From: an uncultured Lachnospiraceae bacterium
GTDB lineage: Bacteria; Bacillota; Clostridia; Lachnospirales; Lachnospiraceae
DNA length: 64,000 nt
Reading direction: 5' to 3'
NCBI GenBank assembly: GCA_902781455.1
Contig: CACZJF010000006.1
Span: 1 to 64,000 of the forward strand
Positions within the stretch are counted from its first letter, which is position 1. Every line of letters starts with the position of its first letter. The position numbers and the translations under genes were made by a program. Shown in pieces: positions 17,268 through 26,678 of the stretch. The notes beneath the pieces were generated by a model that was given only the letters and a program-made list of their open reading frames with translations, was not told the origin of the DNA and searched no databases.

Positions 17268-19136
17268 ATGGGAAAGATTATCGGAATTGATCTGGGAACA
17301 ACGAACAGCTGCGTTGCGGTTATGGAAGGCGGCAAGCCGACGGTCATCGCGAACGCGGAAGGCACAAGAACAACACCGTCTGTTGTCGCATTCACCAAGA
17401 GTGGTGAGAGGCTTGTCGGTGAGCCTGCGAAGAGACAGGCTGTTACAAACTCTGACCGAACGGTCTCTTCCATCAAGAGACATATGGGATCTGACTTCAG
17501 AGTGGATATCGATGCCAAGAAGTATTCACCGCAGGAGATCTCCGCGATGATCCTTCAGAAGCTGAAGGCTGACGCGGAAGCGTATCTCGGCGAGAAGGTA
17601 ACCGAAGCAGTGATTACCTGCCCGGCTTACTTCAATGACGCGCAGAGACAGGCAACCAAGGACGCCGGAAAGATCGCCGGCATGGATGTCAAGCGTATCA
17701 TCAACGAGCCGACGGCGGCTGCGCTTGCATACGGACTGGACAATGAGAAAGAGCAGAAGATCATGGTCTATGACCTTGGCGGCGGCACCTTTGATGTCTC
17801 CATTATCGAGATCGGCGACGGCGTGATCGAAGTTCTGGCAACGAACGGCAACAACCGTCTGGGCGGCGATGACTTCGACCAGAGAATCACGGACTACATG
17901 ATTCAGGATTTCAAGAACAAGGAAGGCATCGATCTCGGACAGGATAAGATGGCGCTGCAGAGACTCAGGGAAGCAGCCGAGAAGGCGAAGAAGGAACTGA
18001 GCTCCGCGACCACGACGAACATCAACCTGCCGTTCATTACGGCAAATGAGACCGGCCCGAAGCATTTCGAGATGGATCTGACGAAGGCGAAGTTCGACGA
18101 GCTGACCAGTGATCTGGTCGACGCAACGGCGGATCCGGTCCGCAAGGCTCTGGCTGATGCAGGCGTCACTGCTTCCGAACTTGGCAAGGTTCTTCTGGTC
18201 GGCGGATCCACCCGTATTCCTGCAGTCCAGGATAAGGTCAGGGCGCTTACCGGCAAAGAGCCGAGCAAGACGCTGAATCCGGACGAGTGCGTCGCGATCG
18301 GCGCCGCGATCCAGGGCGGCAAGCTTGCGGGCGATGCGGGTGCCGGCGATATCCTGCTTCTTGATGTAACCCCGCTGTCTCTGTCGATCGAGACACTCGG
18401 CGGCGTCGCGACGAAGCTGATCGAGCGCAACACAACGATCCCGACGAAGAAGAGCCAGATCTTCTCCACCGCGGCTGACAACCAGACTGCCGTTGATATC
18501 CATGTGGTGCAGGGTGAGAGACAGTTTGCGCGTGACAACAAGACCCTCGGCCAGTTCCGTCTGGACGGTATTCCGCCGGCAAGAAGGGGTGTTCCGCAGA
18601 TCGAGGTTACCTTTGACATCGACGCGAACGGCATCGTGAATGTCTCCGCGAAGGATCTCGGCACCGGCAAGGAACAGCACATCACCATTACCTCCGGCTC
18701 CAACATGTCGGATGAAGAGATCGATAAGGCTGTGAAGGAAGCTGCCGAGTACGAAGCACAGGATAAGAAGCGCAAGGAAGGCATCGACACAAAGAACGAT
18801 GCGGATGCGATCGTATTCCAGACGGAGAAGGCGATGGAAGAAGCGGGAGCAGCGCTCGACGCGTCCGATAAGGCAGCAGTTGAGGAAGACCTGAAGGCAC
18901 TCAAGGAGACGATCGCGAAGTGCGGCGACGAGCTGACGGACGATCAGATCAATGACCTGAAGGCCGGAAGAGAGAAGCTGATGGCCAGCGCCCAGAAGCT
19001 GTTCGAGAAGCTGTATCAGCAGCAGGCCGCGCAGCAGCAGGGCCAGGGCGGTCCTCAGCCGGGACCGGGTCCGGAGGCGAATGCCGGTGGCTCAGCCGAT
19101 GACGATGTTGTCGACGGAGACTTCAGAGAAGTCTGA
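17268..19136 (+). CDS. dnaK: Molecular chaperone DnaK (Hsp70)
   Basis: ATP-dependent Hsp70 chaperone, 622 residues. Starts [22 protein letters not shown] and carries the Hsp70 signatures [13 protein letters not shown] and [12 protein letters not shown]. The lid is followed by a Gln/Gly-rich tail ([18 protein letters not shown]) and the acidic end [12 protein letters not shown]. It lacks the extra actin-domain segment of Gram-negative DnaK, as in other Firmicutes. A GGAGGT ribosome-binding site precedes it. Between dnaK and dnaJ lies a stable hairpin that may lower dnaJ expression. Confidence 0.98.
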   Translation: MGKIIGIDLGTTNSCVAVMEGGKPTVIANAEGTRTTPSVVAFTKSGERLVGEPAKRQAVTNSDRTVSSIKRHMGSDFRVDIDAKKYSPQEISAMILQKLKADAEAYLGEKVTEAVITCPAYFNDAQRQATKDAGKIAGMDVKRIINEPTAAALAYGLDNEKEQKIMVYDLGGGTFDVSIIEIGDGVIEVLATNGNNRLGGDDFDQRITDYMIQDFKNKEGIDLGQDKMALQRLREAAEKAKKELSSATTTNINLPFITANETGPKHFEMDLTKAKFDELTSDLVDATADPVRKALADAGVTASELGKVLLVGGSTRIPAVQDKVRALTGKEPSKTLNPDECVAIGAAIQGGKLAGDAGAGDILLLDVTPLSLSIETLGGVATKLIERNTTIPTKKSQIFSTAADNQTAVDIHVVQGERQFARDNKTLGQFRLDGIPPARRGVPQIEVTFDIDANGIVNVSAKDLGTGKEQHITITSGSNMSDEEIDKAVKEAAEYEAQDKKRKEGIDTKNDADAIVFQTEKAMEEAGAALDASDKAAVEEDLKALKETIAKCGDELTDDQINDLKAGREKLMASAQKLFEKLYQQQAAQQQGQGGPQPGPGPEANAGGSADDDVVDGDFREV

Positions 19137-19203
19137 GAAACTTTTATAGCGCACCGGCGGGACCTGAAGATTTCCGCGATGCGGTGAAAAGGATAGAATC
19201 ACC

Positions 19204-19232
19204 AGGTCTGTGCGGAATACCCGCACAGACCT
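19204..19232 (+). terminator. Hairpin between dnaK and dnaJ, partial terminator
   Basis: A perfect 12-bp stem, AGGTCTGTGCGG with CCGCACAGACCT, and a 5-nt loop, followed by only TTTAC. The stem is strong but the T-run is short, so it probably reduces rather than abolishes read-through or protects the upstream messenger. It would help keep DnaK above DnaJ. Confidence 0.6.
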
Positions 19233-19278
19233 TTACGGCGTAAATGATAGATGGCGCACGGACAAGATGGAGTAGTGT

Positions 19279-20451
19279 ATGGCAGAAAAGAGAGACTATT
19301 ATGAGGTGCTTGGCGTTCCGAAGAACGCGGATGAGGAAGCCCTGAAGAAGGCTTACCGGAAGCTGGCGAAAAAGTATCATCCGGATATGAATCCGGGGGA
19401 TGAGGCGGCCGCAGAGAAGTTCAAGGAGGCTTCCGAGGCTTACGCGATCCTGAGTGATCCGCAGAAGCGTCAGCAGTATGACCAGTTTGGCCACGCTGCG
19501 TTTGAGCAGGGCGGCGGGTTCGATGCCAGCGGATTCGACTTCTCGGATATTTTCGGCGGCATGGGCGGCATGGGAGATATCTTCTCCGACCTGTTCGGCG
19601 GCGGAAGACGGCAGCGCAACCCGAACGCGCCGATGCAGGGCGCGAATGTGCGCACGCGCGTATCCATTTCATTTGCCGATTCGATCTCCGGCTGCACCCG
19701 GAATGTCGAGGTTGTCCTGAAGGATGAATGCACCAACTGCCACGGAACCGGGGCGAAGCCCGGGACTTCGCCGAAGATCTGTCCGAAGTGCCGTGGAACC
19801 GGGCAGGTGACAATCCGCCAGCAGAGCTTCTTCGGAATGGTTCAGAGCACACAGCCGTGCCCTGACTGCCGCGGAACGGGAAAGATCATCGAGCAGAAGT
19901 GTCCGAACTGCGCGGGAAGCGGATACACTTCCAGCAAGAAGACCATCGAGGTGACGATTCCGGCCGGAATCGATGACGGACAGAGCATCCGCATCCGCGA
20001 AAAGGGCGAGCCCGGCCTGAACGGCGGCCCCAGGGGAGATTTGCTGGTTGAGGTGCGTGTTGCCTCCGATCCGAATTTTGTCCGCCAGGATATGGATATA
20101 TTCTCGAATGTCGAGATCTCTTTCGCACAGGCTGCCCTGGGCGGGGACATGAGGATCAGGACCGTAGACGGCGATGTGATCTATACGGTAAGGCCCGGAA
20201 CACAGTCCGGAACCCGTGTGAGACTGAAAGGGAAAGGTGTTCCCAGCGTCCGCAATAAGGATATCAGGGGAGATCACTATATCACGCTCTCGGTCCGCAC
20301 GCCGACCCGCCTGAGCGAGGAAGCAAAGGAAGCCCTCAGGAGATTTGATGAACTCAGCGGCAACAGCCTCAGCATGGATACCGGTGAGGAACCCAAAAAG
20401 AAGAAGAAATCATTCCGTGAGAAGATGAAAAAAGCGTTCGACGGAGAATAG
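19279..20451 (+). CDS. dnaJ: Chaperone DnaJ (Hsp40)
   Basis: DnaK co-chaperone, 390 residues. Domains in order: J domain with HPD (YHPDMNPG, residues about 33-40), Gly/Phe-rich region ([18 protein letters not shown]), zinc-binding region with four C-x2-C-x-G-x-G repeats ([32 protein letters not shown]), two substrate-binding domains, and a Lys-rich tail ([15 protein letters not shown]). Fourth gene of the HrcA operon, 142 bp after dnaK. Confidence 0.98.
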   Translation: MAEKRDYYEVLGVPKNADEEALKKAYRKLAKKYHPDMNPGDEAAAEKFKEASEAYAILSDPQKRQQYDQFGHAAFEQGGGFDASGFDFSDIFGGMGGMGDIFSDLFGGGRRQRNPNAPMQGANVRTRVSISFADSISGCTRNVEVVLKDECTNCHGTGAKPGTSPKICPKCRGTGQVTIRQQSFFGMVQSTQPCPDCRGTGKIIEQKCPNCAGSGYTSSKKTIEVTIPAGIDDGQSIRIREKGEPGLNGGPRGDLLVEVRVASDPNFVRQDMDIFSNVEISFAQAALGGDMRIRTVDGDVIYTVRPGTQSGTRVRLKGKGVPSVRNKDIRGDHYITLSVRTPTRLSEEAKEALRRFDELSGNSLSMDTGEEPKKKKKSFREKMKKAFDGE

Positions 20452-20542
20452 TCCGATACCGCTCAGAGTCAGATATAAACATAGGTTTATAGATGAGGAA
20501 AGATGCAGGCAGCTCAGTTGCGAAACAGGGCTGTCTGTTTTC

Positions 20543-20570
20543 TTGTCAGGTTTCTGAAACATGCTATAAT
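20543..20570 (+). promoter_or_regulatory. Possible upstream promoter for rubredoxin
   Basis: TTGTCA (20543-20548) and a perfect TATAAT (20565-20570) with 16-nt spacing in the 302-bp gap after dnaJ. Confidence 0.5.
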
Positions 20571-20652
20571 CAGGATACCTTGATTGATGAAACCGGCGTC
20601 GTGACTGCCTGCGCTTCGGTTTGCCATTATACCGCAATAAGGGCCGGACTCG

Positions 20653-20681
20653 TAGACAGATGGAAGCGTACATGCTATACT
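20653..20681 (+). promoter_or_regulatory. Proximal promoter for rubredoxin
   Basis: TAGACA (20653-20658), 17 nt, TATACT (20676-20681). The predicted transcript would begin near 20688, directly before the leader hairpin at 20695-20725. Confidence 0.5.
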
Positions 20682-20694
20682 TTCTCACACACTC

Positions 20695-20725
20695 AGGCGG
20701 CAGAGCGGAGGCTGTGCCGCCTTTT
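20695..20725 (+). terminator. Terminator-like leader hairpin before rubredoxin
   Basis: AGGCGGCA pairs with TGCCGCCT around a 12-nt loop and is followed by TTT. It sits between both promoter candidates and the ribosome-binding site, so it would act as an attenuator, or mark the end of read-through from dnaJ. Confidence 0.55.
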
Positions 20726-20753
20726 GGAAATGATCAAAAAGGAGGAACACACG

Positions 20754-20912
20754 ATGACGAAGGTTTGTGATCTTTGCGGCTGGGAGTACAACGAGGAAGA
20801 AGGATATCCGGATGGCGGAATCGAGCCGGGAACCAAGTGGGAAGATCTTCCGGATGATTTTGTATGCCCGCTCTGCGGAGCCGGAAAGGATGAGTTCAGC
20901 GACGCTGACTGA
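20754..20912 (+). CDS. Rubredoxin
   Basis: A 52-residue one-iron electron carrier. Two C-x2-C pairs bind the iron (CDLCGWEY and [11 protein letters not shown]), and the intervening [24 protein letters not shown] is the classical rubredoxin core. In anaerobes rubredoxin passes electrons to oxygen- and peroxide-reducing enzymes. AAGGAGG lies upstream of the ATG. It is a stand-alone gene with its own promoter(s) and hairpins on both sides. Confidence 0.96.
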   Translation: MTKVCDLCGWEYNEEEGYPDGGIEPGTKWEDLPDDFVCPLCGAGKDEFSDAD

Positions 20913-20948
20913 CGAAGCAGCGTGCATTCTCTGTTTATCTGTCTTCAA

Positions 20949-20973
20949 CTGCCTGCGGCCGGGCCGCAGGCAG
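20949..20973 (+). terminator. GC-rich hairpin after rubredoxin
   Basis: CTGCCTGCGGC pairs perfectly (11 bp) with GCCGCAGGCAG around a CGG loop. There is no T-run, so termination strength is uncertain. It lies 30 nt before the next gene and may protect the rubredoxin messenger. Confidence 0.5.
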
Positions 20974-21003
20974 AACGTATGTTAATCTCAGAAAGGAACG
21001 GTT

Positions 21004-24000
21004 ATGGACGATCACATTCGGCTGCAGACGCTGGACTGGGCAGCCTACACCAGGTGTGCACGGCAGGCTGCCGCGGACGGGATCGTACTGTTGAGAAATG
21101 AAAACGGGGCGCTGCCTCTTGAAACGGGGTGCAGGGTTTCTTTGTTCGGCCGCGGGCAGATGACCTATTACAAGAGCGGAACCGGATCAGGAGGCATGGT
21201 GAATGTCAGCCATGTGACCGGGATCAGGGAAGCACTGATCGAGGACGAGGCCGTCCTGCCGGACGAAGCGCTTCTGCAGCTGTATGAACAGTGGAACAAA
21301 GAGAATCCGCCTCTGACCGGGCATGGCTGGGGAACGGATCCGTGGTCGCAGCCGGAGATGCCCCTGTGCGAAGAGATCGTCCAAAGTGCCGCGAAGCGGT
21401 CCGACGCGGCTGTCTGCATTCTGGCCCGCACCGCGGGAGAAGACCGCGACACGACGCAGGAGGCAGGTTCCTTTTTGCTGACCGAAACAGAGCTTCAGAT
21501 GCTGTCTCTGGTGCGCGGCGCATTTGACCGCATGATCGTCCTTCTGAATGTCGGCTCCATCATCGACATGTCCTTCGTGGAACAGATTCGTCCGGACGCG
21601 GTTCTGTATGTGTGGCAGGGCGGAATGGTCGGCGGGCTGGGTGCTGTTGATGTCCTGACCGGAAGGGTGAATCCCGGCGCTCATCTGACGGATACCATCG
21701 CGAAGGATCTTTCTGACTATCCGGCGTACGCGAACTTTGGAACAGGCAGCGCGGATGTCTATGAAGAAGACATCTACGTCGGCTACCGTTACTTTGAATC
21801 TGCCGCCAGGGACCGCGTCCTGTATCCGTTCGGATTCGGCCTGACCTATACGACGTTTTCGATGGAATACGGCACGGTGGCAGCGACAGAGAGGGAAGAA
21901 GGAAGCGGACTTTTCGTTGATTTCGATGTGACCGTCACCAATACAGGCCAAAGGAGCGGACGGCAGGTTGTCCAGGTATACGCGCGCTGTCCGCAGGGAA
22001 AACTGGGAAAGAGCGCACGGGTCCTGGTGGATTTCAGGAAAACGAAGCTGCTTCCGCCGGGCGGGAGCGAGACGATCCACTTCACGATTCCGGAGAGAAG
22101 GTTTGCGTCGTTTGACGATTCCGGCGCGGCAAAGAATCCCGGCTGCTGGGTGCTGGAACCCGGGCGTTATGATCTTTTTGCCGGGGAAAATGTGCGTGAC
22201 GCGGTTTGTATCACAAAGGAGGGCGGTGCGTTCGAACTCTCCGCCAACCGGGTGGTCGAACAGGCGGAAGAAGCATGCGCGCCGGTCAGGCCGTTCCGGC
22301 GTATGGTCATGCGGAGCGGTGAATCGGATCATCCGGATACTGCTTCCGGCATGGAATGCCCGGACGATCTGCGGATCGGGTATGAGGACGTTCCGCTCAG
22401 ATCCATCGACATCAGGAAGCGGATCCTCGAACACCTGCCCCGTGAATATCCTTTGACAGAGGGGGATCTGAAGCTGACAGATGTCAGGGATGGAACCTGT
22501 GCGCTGGAAGACTTTATCGCACAGCTGACGGATACAGAGCTGTCTTTGATTGTGCGCGGGGAGGGAATGGGAAGCCCTCTGGTCACGCCCGGAACCGCGG
22601 CAGCGTTCGGTGGAGTCACGCAGAAGCTCAGGCAGCGGGGGATCCCCGCGCTGTGCTGCTCCGACGGGCCGAGCGGCATGCGGCTCGACTGCGGTGATCA
22701 TGCATTTTCCCTTCCGAGCGGAACCCTGCTGGCATGTACCTTTGACCCGGAACTGAATACGGAGCTGTTTTCCTTTCTGGGTCTGGAGATGGTCAAGAAC
22801 CGTGTGGACTGCCTGCTCGGTCCGGGCATCAATATCCACAGGCATCCGCTGAACGGACGCAATTTTGAATACTTTTCCGAGGATCCTTATGTGACGGGCG
22901 TGATCGCCTCCGCGCAGCTGAAGGGACTTCAGAAGCATCACGTCACAGGCGTTCTGAAGCATTTCGCTGCGAACAACCGGGAGACAAACCGCAGAAGCCT
23001 GGACAGCGTTGTTTCGCAGCGCGCGCTGCGGGAGATCTATCTGCGGGGCTTTGAGATTGCCGTACGGGAAGGCGGCGCGGACGCAATCATGACATCCTAC
23101 GGGATGCTGAATGGCATACACACATCCTCTCTCTATGACCTGACGACAACCATCCTGCGCAGGGAGTGGGGCTTTGACGGGATCGTCATGACAGACTGGT
23201 GGGCTTCCTTCAGTCCCGTCGAACTGATTGAGGAGGAGCCTTGTCAGGACCTCCCGGATGAAGCCGGTCTGACGGATGACCTGATGGCCGGAAACATCAC
23301 GGATTTCAGTACGATGGTGAGAGCCCAGAATGACCTGTATATGGTCGTTCCGGATGGGGAAAACCCCGGACACAGCCGGGCATACAGTCAGGACTATGCC
23401 GGAAAGTATGTGAGTGAAACACAGGCAAAGACGCTCGGAATCTCAAGGGATCCCCGTTTCAGGGGAACCCTCCCGGAAGCCGTTTCCAGGGGCAGGCTTA
23501 CCCGTGGAGAGCTTCTCAGGAGCGCAGGAAACATCTGCAGGTTCGCCCTGAAGAGTGAAGCGATGAGACGGCTGTGCGCGGAAGGCACTACGGTGGAGGT
23601 TGTCCATGCGCCGCAGGATGAGAAGCTGGATGCGGTAGCGGTCGTTTCGTTTGAGAAGATTCTGCCGGAAGGCATGTCGGTGGATCTGTCGGAACTACCA
23701 TGCGAGCGCGGTGACAGTAGCCTGCTGGGCTTTGAGATGGAACCCGGAAGCTACTATACATTTGCCTTCGAAGGAGCATGTACGGCCGCAGGTGTGGCAC
23801 AGGTGCCGGTGACCTTTTTCTTCACAAAGATTCCGCTGGCGGTGCTTGTCTGGAGCGGAACGGGTGGCAGAACGGTTACAAAGCGTGTAAGGTTTCTCGC
23901 GACGATGCGCAGCAATGTGTTCCGGATTTACTTCGGGGAAAGCGGTGTCAGACTGACACGCATGACAGTCACGAAGGATGGACCCGGACAGGACAGAAAG

Positions 24001-24027
24001 CTGGGACTGATCACGGGAGAATCATAA
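21004..24027 (+). CDS. GH3 beta-glucosidase with swapped domain order
   Basis: A 1007-residue cytoplasmic glycoside hydrolase family 3 enzyme (no signal peptide). The order is reversed from the usual layout. The alpha/beta sandwich domain comes first (GIVLLRNENGALPL near 26-39, GSGTGSG near 60), then an FnIII-like domain ending near 400 (VYARCPQGKLGKS...ELEPGRYDLF type). The catalytic barrel follows (SDGPSGMR near 555, GRNFEYFSEDP near 617, KHFAANNRE near 655). The nucleophile is Asp731 in GFDGIVMTDWWAS. A further beta-rich domain of about 150 residues closes the protein. Likely cleaves imported beta-glucosides. Confidence 0.9.
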   Translation: MDDHIRLQTLDWAAYTRCARQAAADGIVLLRNENGALPLETGCRVSLFGRGQMTYYKSGTGSGGMVNVSHVTGIREALIEDEAVLPDEALLQLYEQWNKENPPLTGHGWGTDPWSQPEMPLCEEIVQSAAKRSDAAVCILARTAGEDRDTTQEAGSFLLTETELQMLSLVRGAFDRMIVLLNVGSIIDMSFVEQIRPDAVLYVWQGGMVGGLGAVDVLTGRVNPGAHLTDTIAKDLSDYPAYANFGTGSADVYEEDIYVGYRYFESAARDRVLYPFGFGLTYTTFSMEYGTVAATEREEGSGLFVDFDVTVTNTGQRSGRQVVQVYARCPQGKLGKSARVLVDFRKTKLLPPGGSETIHFTIPERRFASFDDSGAAKNPGCWVLEPGRYDLFAGENVRDAVCITKEGGAFELSANRVVEQAEEACAPVRPFRRMVMRSGESDHPDTASGMECPDDLRIGYEDVPLRSIDIRKRILEHLPREYPLTEGDLKLTDVRDGTCALEDFIAQLTDTELSLIVRGEGMGSPLVTPGTAAAFGGVTQKLRQRGIPALCCSDGPSGMRLDCGDHAFSLPSGTLLACTFDPELNTELFSFLGLEMVKNRVDCLLGPGINIHRHPLNGRNFEYFSEDPYVTGVIASAQLKGLQKHHVTGVLKHFAANNRETNRRSLDSVVSQRALREIYLRGFEIAVREGGADAIMTSYGMLNGIHTSSLYDLTTTILRREWGFDGIVMTDWWASFSPVELIEEEPCQDLPDEAGLTDDLMAGNITDFSTMVRAQNDLYMVVPDGENPGHSRAYSQDYAGKYVSETQAKTLGISRDPRFRGTLPEAVSRGRLTRGELLRSAGNICRFALKSEAMRRLCAEGTTVEVVHAPQDEKLDAVAVVSFEKILPEGMSVDLSELPCERGDSSLLGFEMEPGSYYTFAFEGACTAAGVAQVPVTFFFTKIPLAVLVWSGTGGRTVTKRVRFLATMRSNVFRIYFGESGVRLTRMTVTKDGPGQDRKLGLITGES

Positions 24028-24101
24028 GCCATGCAGCCTGCGGACAGACCAGAAAGGCTTACCCTTAAAAAGCCGGACCAGGCAAGGTTTTCCGGCAGAG
24101 A

Positions 24102-24782
24102 ATGGAAGAAAGAGTACAGAAGATGACAGAAAACAAGACTTCCCCGAGACGCGGCATCATACTGGATGTGGATGGAACCCTGTGGGACGCGGTGGATGTG
24201 ATCACCGATTCCTGGAATGTGGCGCTTTCGAAGATGCCGGACGTGGAGGGGACCATCACCAGCGACCAGATGCGTCAGTGCCTCGGAAAGACGATGTTTG
24301 AGATCGCGGACATGCTTTTTGGATATCTTTCTGTCACGCGCAGGCGTGAGGTGCTGGACGAAGCGATGCGCTATGAGGTGGCGTATCTGCGTGATCATCC
24401 GGGCCATGTGTATCCGGAAGTCACAAAGACGCTCAGAACACTGCGCGCGGAAGGCTGGCACCTGTATATCGTCAGCAACTGCCAGAAGGGATATATAGAG
24501 GACTGTCTGAAAGCCCTGGGAGAGGAAGACCTGATCGAGGATCACCTCTGCTTTGAGGATACCCTGAAGGAGAAGGGCAGCAATATCCGCCTGTGCGCGG
24601 AGCGAAATGCGCTTGACGAGGCAGTATATGTCGGTGACACGGCAGGCGACCTGGAAGCTGCCCGCCAGGCCGGGGCAGGCTTCATCTATGCGAAGTACGG
24701 ATTCGGGGATGTGGATGCGCAGGCAGAAGGCGTCCCGGCGATCGACGCATTCGCTGATCTGCCTGCTATGCTGCGTTCCTGA
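24102..24782 (+). CDS. HAD-family phosphatase
   Basis: A 226-residue haloacid-dehalogenase-superfamily hydrolase resembling phosphoglycolate phosphatase or beta-phosphoglucomutase. Motif I is ILDVDGTLWD (nucleophilic Asp), motif II is IVSNCQKGY, and motif IV is VGDTAGDLEAAR; an alpha-helical cap lies between I and II. The substrate cannot be told. The start is uncertain between 24102 and an ATG at 24123; neither has a strong ribosome-binding site. It follows the GH3 gene by 74 bp and may help process sugar phosphates. Confidence 0.88.
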   Translation: MEERVQKMTENKTSPRRGIILDVDGTLWDAVDVITDSWNVALSKMPDVEGTITSDQMRQCLGKTMFEIADMLFGYLSVTRRREVLDEAMRYEVAYLRDHPGHVYPEVTKTLRTLRAEGWHLYIVSNCQKGYIEDCLKALGEEDLIEDHLCFEDTLKEKGSNIRLCAERNALDEAVYVGDTAGDLEAARQAGAGFIYAKYGFGDVDAQAEGVPAIDAFADLPAMLRS

Positions 24783-24810
24783 AAAACAGAGAAGGAGTAA
24801 AGAGACACAG

Positions 24811-25710
24811 ATGTTTACGGCAGATGGCTGGACTGATTATGAGGTCCTGGATACATCCGGAGGAGAGAAGCTGGAGCGCTGGGGAGAATACTTGCTGGTG
24901 CGCCCGGATCCTCAGGTAATCTGGAATACGGAGCGCAGGAATCCGGGCTGGAGGAAGCCGAACGGGATTTATCACCGGTCGAAATCCGGCGGCGGGGAAT
25001 GGGAATTCAGGAACCTGCCGAAGCAGTGGACGATCCGGTACCCGCTAGGACAGCAGATGCTGACATTTCACCTGAAGCCGTTTTCCTTCAAGCACACGGG
25101 ACTGTTCCCGGAGCAGGCGGTGAACTGGGAGTGGTTTTCCGGCCTGATCCGGAAGGCGGTATCTGCCGGGCGGACCGCGCAGTCTGCACACCCGGTCCGT
25201 GTCCTGAACCTGTTCGCGTATACAGGGGGCGCCACAGTCGCGGCGGCAGGCGCGGGCGCAGCCGTCACGCATGTGGACGCGTCAAAGGGAATGGTGCAGT
25301 GGGCGAAGGAGAATGCCGCTTCCAGCGGACTGTCCGAAGCGCCCATCAGGTGGCTCGTGGACGACTGCAGGAAGTTCGTGGAACGGGAGATCCGCAGAGG
25401 GAACCACTATGACGGTATTATTATGGATCCCCCCTCTTACGGCCGCGGACCGAAGGGCGAGCTGTGGAAGATCGAGGACAGCCTGCATGAGCTGGTACAG
25501 CTGACGGCGCGTCTTCTTTCCGACAGACCGCTGTTCTATCTGCTCAATTCCTATACGACAGGGCTGGCCCCGGCAGTGCTGACTTACCTGATTCACACGG
25601 AGGTCGTCAGCCGCTTTGGCGGGACGGTGGATTCCCAGGAGGTCGGCCTTCCGGTGACAGACAGCGGTCTGGTTCTTCCGTGCGGCGCTGCCGGACGGTG
25701 GCAGGCATGA
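24811..25710 (+). CDS. Class I SAM-dependent methyltransferase (RlmI/RlmK-like)
   Basis: A 299-residue protein related to the rRNA large-subunit cytosine methyltransferase group. The SAM-binding motif is LNLFAYTGGATVAAAGAGA. It is followed by VTHVDASKGMVQWAKENA and the catalytic-loop motif MDPPSYGRGPKGELWKIED. The N-terminal region lacks a clear PUA domain, so it is a short member. The ATG at 24811 is preceded by AGGAG at a long distance. Its stop overlaps the next start by 4 nt (ATGA), implying translational coupling. Confidence 0.85.
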   Translation: MFTADGWTDYEVLDTSGGEKLERWGEYLLVRPDPQVIWNTERRNPGWRKPNGIYHRSKSGGGEWEFRNLPKQWTIRYPLGQQMLTFHLKPFSFKHTGLFPEQAVNWEWFSGLIRKAVSAGRTAQSAHPVRVLNLFAYTGGATVAAAGAGAAVTHVDASKGMVQWAKENAASSGLSEAPIRWLVDDCRKFVEREIRRGNHYDGIIMDPPSYGRGPKGELWKIEDSLHELVQLTARLLSDRPLFYLLNSYTTGLAPAVLTYLIHTEVVSRFGGTVDSQEVGLPVTDSGLVLPCGAAGRWQA

Positions 25711-26636
25711 CGTATGGAAATGCGGACGGAGGAAGCATCCAGGGCAGCAGGAAAGCCGCAGGCATTCCGGAGAACCAGGAAAGGAAACTTGGTGAAGAAG
25801 TGACACAGGAGCAGAGCCAGAAAATCAAACACATGGAGGAGATGTCTCTCAATGCATGGCCGTCTTACCGGATTGAGTTCTATGATGGCTGGATTCTGAG
25901 ATATTCTCATAATTATACCTTCCGGACCAACGCTGTGGAGCAGGTCGGGGAGAGTACCATACCGATTGAGGAAAAGATCCTCTACTGTGAGAGAATCTAC
26001 CGGGAACTGGGGTGCCCGTCGAACTTCAAGATCCAGCCTCTGCTGGATCCGTCCTTTGACCAGCTGCTGGAGTCCCAGGGATATCTGATCCGCCACCGCA
26101 CGGACGTGATGACGATGGACCTCACACAGGCCCGCCTGCTGAAGGAGACAGGGAAGGAGTATCTGTTCGGAAACCGCATGAACCTTCCCACACTCGTTCA
26201 CTTCGGGGAAAACCTGACGGTGCAGCTAGGTTCATATGTTACCGACGAGTGGCTGCAGGGACTGTTCTCTCTGAACGGTACTTCTGATCCGGCCCTGAGA
26301 AGAATTGTACCGAAAATGTACGCGGCGATTCCCAAAAAGACGATTGCCGCTTCGGTGGAAATTGACGGCAGGATGGTAGCGTCCGGACTCGGAATCCTGG
26401 ACCGTGAGTGGGTCGGGATCTACGCAGTCTATGTCAGCCCGAGCTGCTGGAGAAGGGGATATGCCCGGGCGGTGTGCTCCACTTTGCTGAAAGAGGCGCA
26501 GGAAGCAGGTGCGAAAAGAGCCTACCTGCAGGTGGTATCCGACAACAGGAAGGCAAAAAAACTGTATGCTTCCATGGGATTCAATGACTTCTACACCTAC
26601 TGGTTCAGGAGCAAAGGAAAAAGCAGCATCAGATGA
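25707..26636 (+). CDS. GNAT-family N-acetyltransferase
   Basis: A protein of up to 309 residues with the acetyl-CoA-binding GNAT fold at the C-terminus: VYVSPSCWRRGYARAVCSTLLKEA holds the R/Q-x2-G-x-G/A-like loop, followed by AYLQVVSDNRKAKKLYASMGF. The N-terminal half (LNAWPSYRIEFYDGWILRYSHNYTFRTNAV) is typical of a two-domain GNAT group in Firmicutes with unknown substrate. The start overlaps the methyltransferase stop. GTG 25800 or ATG 25833 are alternatives because the first 30 residues look non-conserved. Confidence 0.85.
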   Translation: MTYGNADGGSIQGSRKAAGIPENQERKLGEEVTQEQSQKIKHMEEMSLNAWPSYRIEFYDGWILRYSHNYTFRTNAVEQVGESTIPIEEKILYCERIYRELGCPSNFKIQPLLDPSFDQLLESQGYLIRHRTDVMTMDLTQARLLKETGKEYLFGNRMNLPTLVHFGENLTVQLGSYVTDEWLQGLFSLNGTSDPALRRIVPKMYAAIPKKTIAASVEIDGRMVASGLGILDREWVGIYAVYVSPSCWRRGYARAVCSTLLKEAQEAGAKRAYLQVVSDNRKAKKLYASMGFNDFYTYWFRSKGKSSIR

Positions 26637-26678
26637 ACCGCTGCGGGCGGACTGTTAAAAAACTGAAGGAGACAATCT

